From NCBI RefSeq assembly GCF_048771995.1, contig NC_133026.1, positions 98,729,501 through 98,793,500 of the forward strand: a stretch of 64,000 nt of DNA, in the 5' to 3' direction. Every line of letters starts with the position of its first letter. Positions within the stretch are counted from its first letter, which is position 1. Origin of the DNA: Taeniopygia guttata. Taxonomy: Eukaryota > Chordata > Aves > Passeriformes > Estrildidae. The translations under genes were made by a program, and so were the position numbers. Positions 13,501 through 23,932 of the stretch are shown here, in pieces. The notes beneath the pieces were generated by a model that saw nothing but the letters and a program-made list of their open reading frames with translations, ran no database searches and was not told the origin of the DNA.

Positions 13501-16500
13501 AGGAGAGGCAATGTTTTAGCTAGAATTCCAAGTAAATGCCAAAACAAACACAAATATATTGTTGTTTAAATTTCGGATTAAAATATCTTGTCTTTAAAAT
13601 GTTCCCCAACAGTCTTTTAAGAATATATCTTTCTTTTCCAAAAGTGCAAGTTCCTCTTTGATGTGCACCCTCATTTTGAACAATTTTTTTCTTAATTTGA
13701 TCTAAATTTGTAAATGTACCATTTTAGATTCATTCTTTGCTCCTGAACACTGCATTTATCATTGATTTTTATTCACATCTGCTTAGCTGCTCAGCCTACT
13801 AACCTAGTGCTTGGCTTATTTCCAGACACTAGGATGGATATAGAATAAAACCCCAAAAAAGATTGTCAGAAAAGAGCAGCAGGATGTTTGTTAATTTTGA
13901 GCTCTGTGTATGAAGCCTGATTAAGCATGACTAGCTTGAAGTTAAATGTTGGTGATTTACAGAGGAACACAGGGAGAACAATATTCTTAACTTTTTTTTC
14001 TTTTTTTGAATGATATGATACTTTATTGTTTCTCAAAAGGCTCCTCTCAGGTTTTGTTGGGTATGTTTCCTAGTGAGACTACTGATAAGGTGAGGTGTGT
14101 CATTTTAAGATTAATAGACACAGGATGCATGAGATGCAACATTCAGAGCATGAAGAATCATTAACTAGCAACGATGTCTGAGGGATGTTCCTGCATTTCA
14201 AATGCTTCACTGCTTCATTGAGTAGTGAGCACAGCAACTCACTCTGAGGCAGATGTTATGCCCGCACACATTGCAAATGCAAACAATTATCTCCAAAGCA
14301 TGCAGAGAAAAATCAGACAAACTATGTAATATTTTTGAAGGAAGGAGGAAAAAATATCCCAAGAAAAAACCAAAACCAAACCCCCCAAGAAACCCCAACC
14401 TATTTAGAATTAGAAACTTTATTAATATTGTAATTGTTACATTACATAATTATGTGTATGAAAAACAAGGGACTCAGATTCAGTATTTGGCCAAGAAATG
14501 ATCTGGTTTGAAGGATTTCAGGATAACAGATATTTTCAGCTGAATCTATAGCTAATTTTTAAATTGCTGACTGTGTTAAGAATGGTTTATATGTGACTTC
14601 ATTGCTCTATAATTATGTGTTGGTCACCACTGAAAATGTCCTGAACTACTTGACACAGCTGTAGAAGAATATAGGAATAAATAGATTAGTTATTTTGATT
14701 GGCATGGAAGTTCATAAGCTAGAGACATCACAACATATCTCATAAGCCAAAAGTTCTCAAATATTAATGCAAAAAATTTCCAATTCTAATAAGGAGAATT
14801 ATGAGAGAGAAAGATAATAGCAGGATAGATTTTTGTGGGAAGAGGGAAGTCAGGCAGGAGTTTAGCTTTCTTCTGTCTTCCCAAAATCCATCACTATGGT
14901 TCTGTTCTGTTCAGCCAGGGTGCTAAGTGCCACAGTACTACAAGCTCTGCAATTGTTACAGCTATTGACAATAAAATAATGAGATCAGGAGGTAAGTGCA
15001 AGTTACTGCATTTGCTGCAGTGCATCTTGTCTTTATAACTATTTTCATCCAGGACAGTATGAATATATATTTCAGATTTGTTCCTGTGATGCTCAAAGAC
15101 ATTGTCTATAGGTTGAACAGGAAAAAAAGATAATCAAGTGTCAAGCTGTGTAATCAAGAAAAAAGACATGGTGCAAAAACTAATGTAGTTACAAGTGTAA
15201 GGATTTAAATTTTGCACCAATATGACATCTTAGGCGTTTGAACCACCTTAAACAATGTGTTGAATCTCAGAGGGATTCAACACAGGAATCTTTTCACCCA
15301 ATATAAAATTGCAGTGACTTCAAGGGGTGAGATGGTATCTTTTTGTAACATATACTGAGAATAAGTAAAGGAGAGAAATGAAGCAAATGGAAAAGGTAAG
15401 GGAATGAAACCTTATCTTCTCACCCTATCCAGGAGGAAAAAGCATGCTTTGCTTCTGCAGCAGACTGGATCTACACACCAAGAGCACTCCCTGGTCTGCC
15501 TGCACAGCCTGGTACCCTACAAAGGCCATACACTGCTTTTACTACAGACATGGCAGTTAATTTCCAGGGAAGGAGACAGGAATGGAGGAGAAAAGGACAA
15601 CTCATTAATCAGAAAAGGCATCTCTGAAAGCATTTAGAGAAACAGAAGTTTTGCTCTGTTATTAAGGGAAAACCCAAACCTGAAAATAATATTAAAACAA
15701 AAGTGAAGGGGGAGATGTTTTGACCTCAGAGCTCACCTTTTCTCTCTAGACATTTGATATGTCACTAATCATTTTTCTAACACTGAATATAGTCAGACAT
15801 GTTAAAACAAGGAATTCCACAGGTCTGTAAAATCTTCAGTGCTGCCAACAGGTACCACCGAGTAGCAGGCTGGAAATTCCTTTTCTCAGTATCTTCAATC
15901 CCACAGAAATACATTGCATTATTTAATGAAAAATCAGACTTTGTGTCTTTCCTGGTTCTGATTATCAAAGACATTTCCTGTACAGGTCCAAGATCTCTGT
16001 GAGTCTCATGATGAGATGGCCAAAAGCTGGGATGTGTGTAATAGATCAGGATAAGTGAGCCTAGCATTTGTTTTAAACCACATTTTTTTCACTTTGAGAA
16101 TAGACTAAACAGTCCTGGGAAGGGCCTCACAATAAAAGGGGCCTTCAGACTTGCAGAAACTCCGCTATTGTGTCACAACCTAGACTCACTCTACTGTTAA
16201 AGTTGGCATTTTAGTTCTAGATGTACCTCCAGTGAAGTCTTCTTTTCCCAAGCTTACCAAGTAGGAGCAGCCTGTGACTATTTATTCCTGCCAAAACCAG
16301 CAGCTAAGTATTGTTTCAAAAAAGTCTTCTCAAACTGCTTTGTTAATTGCTGCTGCACACTCTCAGGACAGAGGCTACACTTAACCTTGAAAATGGTTGT
16401 TTACTTTCACAAATTAATTTCAAGCACGGTATCTTAGATCAAGGCTCCCCAGAACACTGCAATGATGTCTCTCAAATACCTGCACAGATGCAGAGTTATA

Positions 16501-16650
16501 TTCCCTTTTCCTCTGGAAATCCTGGGTCACTGAATTTTAGTATTCAGCTCTTCCTGAAGTGTCCAGAACTCTAATAAAGGTTATCTCCATTTCTCTGGGT
16601 CTTATCCTATTTTTATGATTTTATCACTAAAGATGCCATTGTATTAGATT
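7558..16650. other. Long non-genic AT-rich interval
   Basis: About 9 kb without a recognisable gene, RNA or transposable element. Frames of 60-97 codons occur on both strands (for example 8408-8701 plus and 15777-16067 minus), but none shows family motifs or consistent splice sites. An A/C-rich low-complexity patch lies at 14338-14400. The 11040-11700 portion is rich in TAAT/ATTA homeodomain-like cores and octamer-like words and has the texture of a conserved non-coding block. That is only a compositional impression. Confidence 0.6.
14338..14400. repeat. A/C-rich low-complexity patch
   Basis: Run of purine-rich and then AAACC-type sequence (GGAAGGAGGAAAAAATATCC followed by AAAACCAAAACCAAACC-like units). 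It is simple-sequence DNA. The opposite strand is open for 63 codons only because of its composition. Confidence 0.6.
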
Positions 16651-16653
16651 TGC

Positions 16654-16730
16654 ACTAGTAGTCGGGGTGACTACTAGTCTACTAGTAGACTACTACAGGG
16701 GTGACTACTACACTACAAGGGTGACTTCTG
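16654..16730. repeat. Palindromic / direct-repeat patch at an LTR edge
   Basis: An 18-bp perfect palindrome, TAGTCTACTAGTAGACTA, occupies 16675-16692. The 13-base word GGGGTGACTACTA occurs at 16664-16676 and 16698-16710, and a diverged copy (AGGGTGACTTCTG) lies at 16718-16730. The patch abuts the 5' side of the plus-strand ERVL-type LTR and probably straddles its boundary. The word ACTAG, repeated here, recurs at 17748-17752 just past the LTR's other end. Confidence 0.75.
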
Positions 16731-17747
16731 AGACAAGCTACCAGAAATTTCTTCCATATCCAGCACAGGCAATGCCAGGCAACTTCAAGATTGATGGGCT
16801 GGCCAAGGCTGGTTCAATTAGAAGTGGTGGCAACACCTCTGTGATATTTAAGAAAAAGTAGTAATTGAACAGATGCATTTGCAGCCAGGGAAGAGTGGGG
16901 CAAGAATATGTGAGAGAAGCAGCCCTGCAGACTCCAGGGTCAGCGGGGAAGGAGAGGGAGAAGCTGCTCCTGGAGCCAGAGCTGAGATTCCCCTGCAGCC
17001 CATGGTGCAGCTCATGGTGAAGCAGCTGTGCCCCTGCAGCCCATGGAGGACCACAGGATGCAGAAATCCACCGGCAGCTTGTGGAGCAGCCCCACACTGG
17101 AGCAGGGGAAAGGAGGCTGTGACCTGTGGAAGGCCTGTGCTGGATCAGTCTCTCGGCAGGGACCTGCAGACCCATGGAGTGGGGATCCCATGTGGAGCAG
17201 GTTTCCTGGTAGGATTTGCGAGCCTGTAGGGAGATGCACACTGGAGAAGGCTTTGCCTGAAGGGCTGCACCCCACGGAAGAGTGACTCACATTGTGAAGA
17301 ACTGTTGCCCATGGGATGGACTCATGCTGGAGAAGTTAATGGAGAACTGTGTCCCATGGGAGATACCCCATGCTGGACCAGGGGAACAGCTGCTCTTCCC
17401 AAGCAGGAGCAACCTGTGGTGAACTGGCCATAACCCTCATTGCCTGTGTCCCTGCACCACTGAGGAGGAGGTAGACCTGGGAAGGAGGGAGAGGTGGGGG
17501 TAAGTTTTGTTAGATTTCCTTTACTTCCCATTATCCTGTTCTGATTTTGTTAGTTAAAAATTCAGTTAATATCCCTAAGTTGAGTCAGTTTTGCCAGCAG
17601 CAGTATTTTATGAGTGATCTTTCCCAGTCCGTATCTCAGCCCATGAACCTTTTGTTACATTTTCTCTCCTGTATCTATTTGAGGAGTGGAATGATAGAGC
17701 AGTTTTTGTGGGAGCCTGGCATTCAGTCAAGTTCAGGCTGCAGTCTT
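16686..17747 (+). mobile_element. Passerine ERVL-type solo LTR
   Basis: I recognise this as a songbird ERVL-family LTR. It begins with a 'gatgggctggccaaggctgg' portion and a segment near 16895 with AATATGTGAGAGAAG. The middle is an imperfect repeat array built on CCTGCAGCCCATGG and CACACTGGAGCAGG words (16988-17400), followed by a GGAGGAGGTAGACCTGGGAA segment and a T-rich stretch. The characteristic tail is TGAGTGATCTTTCCCAGTCC, then a TTTTGTTACATTTTCTCTCC word and GATAGAGCAGTTTTTGTGGG (17610-17715). It ends near 17747 with no retroviral genes on either side, so it is a solo LTR formed by recombination or a truncated copy. The position of the AATAAA expected in this family (about 17550) has decayed to TTAAAAAT. 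Possible 5-bp target duplications ACTAG lie at 16681-16685 and 17748-17752. Open frames of 167 codons (minus, 16738-17241) and 118 codons (plus, 16873-17229) reflect the GC-rich repeats and are not genes. Confidence 0.85.
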
Positions 17748-17752
17748 ACTAG

Positions 17753-20700
17753 GCTAAAAGGAAATATGCTTACTTTTTTATAAAATCCGAGGTCAAAAAT
17801 ACTGTGAAAAATGCATAATATCAATAAAGCAAGAAAATCACTTTTAATCCAAGATGTTTTCCCTTCTTCTCAAACATTTGGCAAGCTATAGATGCTTATC
17901 TGAGCCATATAACTAAAACCCTACAAATGCCGTATATTGTTAGTCTGCCTTCCCTGAAAAAAAACCCAGATCTTATTGATCCAGACCTTATTCAGTAAGC
18001 AGGGTTTTTTTGCCTCTCTTAGACTGCTCACTGTCCTCTCCATTTTAAAAATGTTAATGTTCTTCTGGCAGAAAAAAATATTATCTCCTGTACTTTATCA
18101 CTAGACTACTAAGTGATAAAATATCTTTTCAAATCTGGGGGGAAGCATGCCAATTTCAGTATGGGACCTTATGAAATAACAAATTATGTTTTTCCCACTC
18201 ATACATAGCAGAATGTATTTTTATATAGACACTCATTTATCATAAGACTTTAACTTTTTTAATCATATTTGCATGGGTTCAATTAATTAATAAATAGAGA
18301 TTCAGATTCTGGCAATAAAAGCACCATGGGTGAGTTACCAGTTCAGAGGACAGATATAACTCAGAGACCACGATCCAAGTTCTGTAAGACTGTTGTAAAT
18401 GTTATGAGCTATTCTAGGTGATCCATCTTGTTCTGTATGCCTAAGGGTTTTTTCCCTTGGAAACACCTGTAAAAGACTCACTCTCATTGCAATATAACAA
18501 ATTTTCAATCCTCAAAATCTGCGTAAAATAAAGTTGTTATTGAGGTTTAAGTAATGCCTACTGGTGAACACCAGCAATGCAAAATATTATTACTGTTTAG
18601 TATTAGCTAAGTCATAATACTGAGATCTGTAGAAGCTCAGGTTTACATTTATCATGCAGAAACACTCTTCTGTGTATGTAAAAGCATTGTGGTGATCAAT
18701 ATTAGGTAACAGTAAGGTTTGACACCGTGCTAAATGCCTTGAAACCTAAAGTTCAGAATTTTCAGTATAGCAGTATCTTTTGAAGGGGTAGCACAGCTAT
18801 CCTGTGAATTTCTTTTTCATGGTCTAATAGGGTGAAATCACATTTTGCAATGCTTCAGTGTCAAATTGAATGGGGCATTGTCTCAGTTGTATCTGGCATT
18901 ATGGAACAGTGCTGTAAAGGAAATACATTGACACACAGAGATTCTACACCATCCTAGCTACTTATTGTCAATACTTAATCATGGGGAATACCAAATATAA
19001 CAGATTTGGCTGGCTTCTAAAAAAAAATATGTAGAAAACACTCCTAGGTGACTCATAACTGGTTGAAGAGGTGCATCTGAACTTCTGCAGTGCTGTTTCT
19101 AGAAGGAATTGCATCAGAACTGACCAATCCTAGTTTTTGATTATGGAAGGCTCAGAAAAGACCAAAACTCTGATGGCTGTCCCTTTGACATAAAGTGTGA
19201 GCACCATCTTTTCCCTTTCTCTGCATAACTCTGCAGGAACAGCATGTTGTGCTCACAAATGGCACTTGAGGAAAATATCCTACCAAGTTAATGCATGGAA
19301 GACATTTCTAACTGACTATTTAATTTCTTTTTCAAGAGGTTTTAGGTGGTGTTTACATAGGGTGTGAGGAGGGGAGGCGTGGAAATAAGGAAGTGTGAAG
19401 AAGAGAAAGATACATGCACACATACACATGATGTTTTGGTCATATCCACAGGAGTGGAAGAACACTTCTGGAAATCATCCTCTAATCATCCTAGAGACAA
19501 AATTGTCTGATGAGAGATTCTGCAAAAGCAAGATACTCAGAAACATTACAAAATTAATTAAAAAGTCTTTAATAAACTGTTGTTATTGGTCTTCCATTGC
19601 TTCCACATTTCCTTTGGTAAGAGTGAGAGAAAAATCAGGTAACTTAGTTTAATTTTTTTACTTTTCCCAGGAAAATTGGTGTCAAATCATCTGATGGGAA
19701 ACAGTTAATCTACGCTACAAAATCAGATACCTGTAAAAACAATTGTACAATTATAATTTTATTTCACACTGCTTTTCACTGTAGGTAAGAAATACCAAAT
19801 ATAAAAAAATTGGGGTGAGATTAACAATATCTGCATGATTTTATAATTTGAATGTCTTGCTCGGGTAAGGACTCATCAAAATATTTCTGTCATTTCTTTT
19901 TTAAAACCATAAACAATAATATCTAGTCCAGAAAATATGTAGCTGCAGATAATATGTCGCTGCAGGTTGATAACAGATTTTTTTTATTTTACTTTATTCC
20001 TTCATGTCATATTTCATAAGTTATATTAGTCAAAAAAATGCTCATACTTTTTGGCATCTACTTTCTTTCAAAAATCTTTCTGGATCACAGAGAATGTGAA
20101 GGACAATCATGGTGAAAGGTGAAATAAATGCTCCTATCACTTCAGAAAGATGACAGAAAGTGAAAATGTGCCATATAGATAAAAGACACTGATTGTAGGA
20201 ATTTGCCTCCCCAGAAGAGAGACTGCAAGTTTCAACCTAACATCACGGCATGTTTTAATATCAGTTGTCCTCAATATATATATAGACTGTTATCTCCTAC
20301 TTGTGAAAGTCAAGCTTGCCTTCTATGCTGGAGAAGGCAAACTGGTAAATGTACTGCTTTAAGTAAAGCATCCCTTGTGTATTTGAATAAAAAAGGCTGG
20401 AAGCAGGTTTAACTAAGAATTTACTAAAAATTGCTCTGTGTTTTGGATATTGTTTCCTCTTCAAACATGTACTTCTGTATTTGTGTTTGCCATTTTTTCG
20501 CAATCTATGCGCAGCGGAGAAAAAAATATTGTAAATGTAAATTGATTTGTAAATCAGAGAAAACTGCAGTTGTGTCTAACATGTAAATCTCATTTTTTTC
20601 ATTCATATTATATTATGAAAATTAATTCCTTGGATTATTTTGCTTTCAAACTATTTGTCCTGTGTACCAATTTTATCTTAAAGCATTAAGAAGACATCCA

Positions 20701-23174
20701 AATGCAAGATGGAACCTTCTGATGTCATTAGGAATAAATTATTAATAATTCATCTTACAGAATTTTAAGATATAATTTTTTAGATAGCACTAAAACCACA
20801 ACTGTAATGTTCAAGATTAAACATGCTTCATGAAAATTTTAGTCCTGGAAATACTCTCAGTGAAAGGACTTATAAGTCTCAAGTAGCCTCTGTAAAGGTC
20901 AGTTAGAATAGGAAAAAGAATTGATAGAGAAGATCTGAAACATGAGAAACTTAGGAAGTGAGCTGAAGAAATGTATGCTAATTGTGTTTTCCATAGCCCA
21001 GTTCAATAATAAGCTTATTCATAATTCAGAACAAGTTGACTGGTGCTGGAATACCACCTGAGTAAAACACCTCTACATTCTGAAAGAGAACATGATTCTG
21101 TGTCCCTGGTGTATTTCTTCATTTATAAGCTGTCTGAATTGAAAAGGCAGATGTTTTATTCTGGGAATTGACTGCAAGGGTTATTGCTTTCAGGTGAAAC
21201 ACTTAATAAATTAAAATTTAGGGAGTAAGATAACCCTACTTAGGGAGAAGAGCTGAAATAAGTAACTGTGAAAAGAAAAAAAAAAAAAGCCTGGTGGTTT
21301 GTGTTACATTTCTGTGCCTAATTAGATAATTCGAAGGTGGAGACTAGAGGGCCTAATATTGATTATTTTTCTGAAAACAGCTTTGCTGAGAACAAGGACA
21401 CAAATAGGAACTGAAAGCATTTTGGTGTGCAATCTATAATGGTCACCTTTAAGAGTTTTATGGTTGCTTTAGATAACAAAACAATGCTCTCTCTAGATTT
21501 CCAATGCGCTTTAGGGATTAGTGCAAATACAAAATTGACTGTAGTTAGATATCACTGAAAATGAAAAGTTTTTGAGGATGATCTTTGGTAAAACTTCAGC
21601 AGTCAGCAGATGTTATTTTGTCTTCAACATAAGCAAAGCCTACAAAAGAAAATATTAAAAACTGACCCTCAGGCAATTGATTGAGCCAAGTGTTTTATAG
21701 TGAATTCAAATAAGAAATACATAAATATTTTCAGCCTTGGTTCAGTTTACTCAGGTAGACTTCGCACACATATTCCTTGTTGGGTTGTTCGGAGGTTTTT
21801 TGGAGCAGGCAAAAGGGGTTTTTTCACAGATATTTCAAAACATTCATTCACAGGTGTCTTTATATGTGTTTTAGACCAAATAAACATTTGGAAGTTAAGT
21901 AAATTCTCATTTCAGGGCACAAAACCATCACTTGCTGTGACCCAAAACAAATTAGGCAACTGAGGAGAACTGGTGTTCACCCTGCAAAAAGAGAGGGTGC
22001 TGTGATTCTTCTGAACATTCTCCTGAACCAAAAATTTCAGAAGAACTGAACTGTAAATTTGAGCAAATAAAATGTCCGTACACATTAATTAGATTTTAAA
22101 TTATGTACCAAGGTACAGTCATACAGTCCAAGTAGTGCTTCAAGGGATCTTGTGTTGGCTACTGTAGCAAAGAATGCAACACCTGAGCATTAGGATACAG
22201 AAACTCTTATCACTGACCTGCCAGGGTATGAAAGTGGAAAAAGAGAGCTTTTAGTAAACTCATAATAACAAAATAACAGCATTCTTCATGCAATTTTCTC
22301 TTTTTTTACCATGTTCTTTTTCAAAATCACTGGAATTTACAGTTATCTTCTCTGGATACAATTGCCATTCTTTCTAGGTTGGTTTCAGGTTTTTTGGTTT
22401 TTGTTTTGGTTTTTTTGTTTTTTTCCAGTACTCTAAAAAGACATAAAAGCCACATAAAGTCATATTTTTACTGATATAGGAAAACATTATACATATGTTT
22501 TCTATGCTTCATTTAAAAACTGACTATTAATCCTGAGCACTCCTGTAATTAGATTCCATAATCATTAGATTAGAATCTTTGGGGATGATTGGTGATGATG
22601 GTATTGTTGTTGTTGTTGCTGCTGTTGTTGTTATTTTATACCTACAAAATTGTATAGCCTTCCTTTTTGTCAAGCTACCTTGGAAATACCAAATGGGACA
22701 GAGTGGAAGGCAAAATTTGATTGACAAAACTACCCATGCTCTCTTTAGTTAGAAATAGGTCTATGAAAAATTCATGGAAGAAAAAAGGCTACTCTGGTAC
22801 TCAGAAGCATATTTCTTTTCCTCAATTTATTTCTGCTGTAGATAGAAGCTATTCATATATTGACAAACTTCCTGCAACTTAAAAAGCTAATACTATAGTA
22901 GAATTGAGTTTAGAATTGCAGCCTTCAAATATTTCTCTCCCTTAATTTTAACTTTAATAAACCCACAGGGACTGTTTTACTTGAAGGACTTCCAACCAAA
23001 AATTCCTGCTTAATTTTTCACTTCCACTGAACCATAGACCTCTAGTAGATTAAAAACTACTTACTTTTGTCAAAATAAAGCATCTTTCTATGCACCTCTT
23101 TTGCTTTATAGTTATACATACCATAACTAGATACAATTAAAATTAATCTGCTTACAACAGTTATCTACTTTTCC
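17753..23174. other. Non-genic AT-rich unique sequence
   Basis: No gene or dispersed repeat recognised. It contains short A and T tracts, a T/G-rich run (GGTTTTTGTTTTGG type) at 22386-22430 and a TTG microsatellite at 22604-22633. Open frames do not exceed 87 codons (21700-21963 plus). Confidence 0.65.
22604..22633. repeat. TTG microsatellite
   Basis: About ten TTG/GTT units, interrupted by two GCT units near the centre. It is a trinucleotide simple repeat with no gene around it. Confidence 0.85.
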
Positions 23175-23223
23175 AATTTCTTTTGCCTAAAACACTTTTG
23201 AGGCGTTTTAGGCAATAGAAATT
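23175..23223. repeat. 19-bp inverted repeat forming a compact hairpin
   Basis: The arm 23175-23193 (AATTTCTTTTGCCTAAAAC) pairs with 23205-23223 (GTTTTAGGCAATAGAAATT) at 18 of 19 positions; the mismatch is 23182 against 23216. The loop is 11 bases (ACTTTTGAGGC). Pairing does not continue outside the arms. The structure is shorter than a usual microRNA precursor and has no flanking target duplication, so its nature is unknown: a snap-back duplication, the terminal piece of a small inverted-repeat transposon, or a structured RNA stem. Confidence 0.85.
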
Positions 23224-23518
23224 ACCTGCTAGTGTATCTAGGAAAGGCATCACTGGGTGTAACCTTCCCATCAAATTTTGTCATAGAAGAGATTTTATGC
23301 AAAAAACCTTGGGCAACTCAGAAATAGAGAGCTCACAAATTAAAGCTTTCCTCAAAAATTATATGTAGGAGATGATAGTTAAGAAAATATTTTTCTCCTC
23401 TAATTTACAATAAAGCAACCATTTGCTACTAAAATTTATTTATCTCATATTACACTTTCCTACCAAAATTCCTCCATTCTAGTCCCCCCACCCCCTCCAA
23501 AATTTTCTGGTATGCTAA

Positions 23519-23932
23519 TTAAAAAATAACCTTTTTGGGGTGTTTTATTTTGGTTTTTGTTTGTTTGGTTTTGTTTTGTTTTGTTTTCCAAGGAAGTGAC
23601 AAGACATCATTGCCTGTTGAGAGAAACAATCTCATAAATAATTCATTCTCATCTTGAATTAAGTACAGGAAGAGTTCCCATGATTTTACAGAAGTTTCAC
23701 AGTAGAAATGCAACAACCTGACTGGTGAAGAACAGAGCAACCTGTAGCCTATGTACCACAGACATTGTACATTAAATAAGATTACAAGGTTAATCTGGAG
23801 GTTCTCTGGTCCGGTTCCCAACTCAAAGCAGGGAGAAATATGAAATGAGATATGCATTTCAAAACTGTGCTTCAACTTTAAAATTATAAAACCCCCACAA
23901 TTTTTAAAAAGACATAGGAGAATGCATTCCAT
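23519..23932 (-). other. Open minus-strand frame ending in an A-rich tail (unidentified)
   Basis: A 137-codon stop-free frame on the minus strand, unusually long for this AT-rich background. It ends in repeated CAAAA/CAAA units (23521-23590 on the plus strand as TTTTG units). A transcript-like body followed by an A-rich 3' end could indicate a retroposed sequence. A short stretch (minus-strand GACCAGAGAACCTCCAGA, near 23800) faintly resembles the CR1 3' region, but the rest does not follow CR1. The peptide has no motif I recognise. No target-site duplication was identified. It may simply be chance plus a microsatellite. Confidence 0.25.
23521..23590. repeat. TTTTG/TTTG simple repeat (A-rich on minus strand)
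   Basis: Imperfect tandem TTTTG and TTTG units ending at the TTTTCCAAGG boundary near 23590. It is simple-sequence DNA, possibly the tail of an old retroposed sequence lying to its right. Confidence 0.8.

Noticed and set aside
16738..17241. 167-codon minus-strand and 118-codon plus-strand open frames
   Set aside because: They lie inside the ERVL-type LTR and arise from its GC-rich internal repeats. No protein family is recognised and both strands are open.
22386..22430. T/G-rich run considered as a retroposon tail
   Set aside because: No body with transcript-like features or flanking duplication could be paired with it; left as low complexity.
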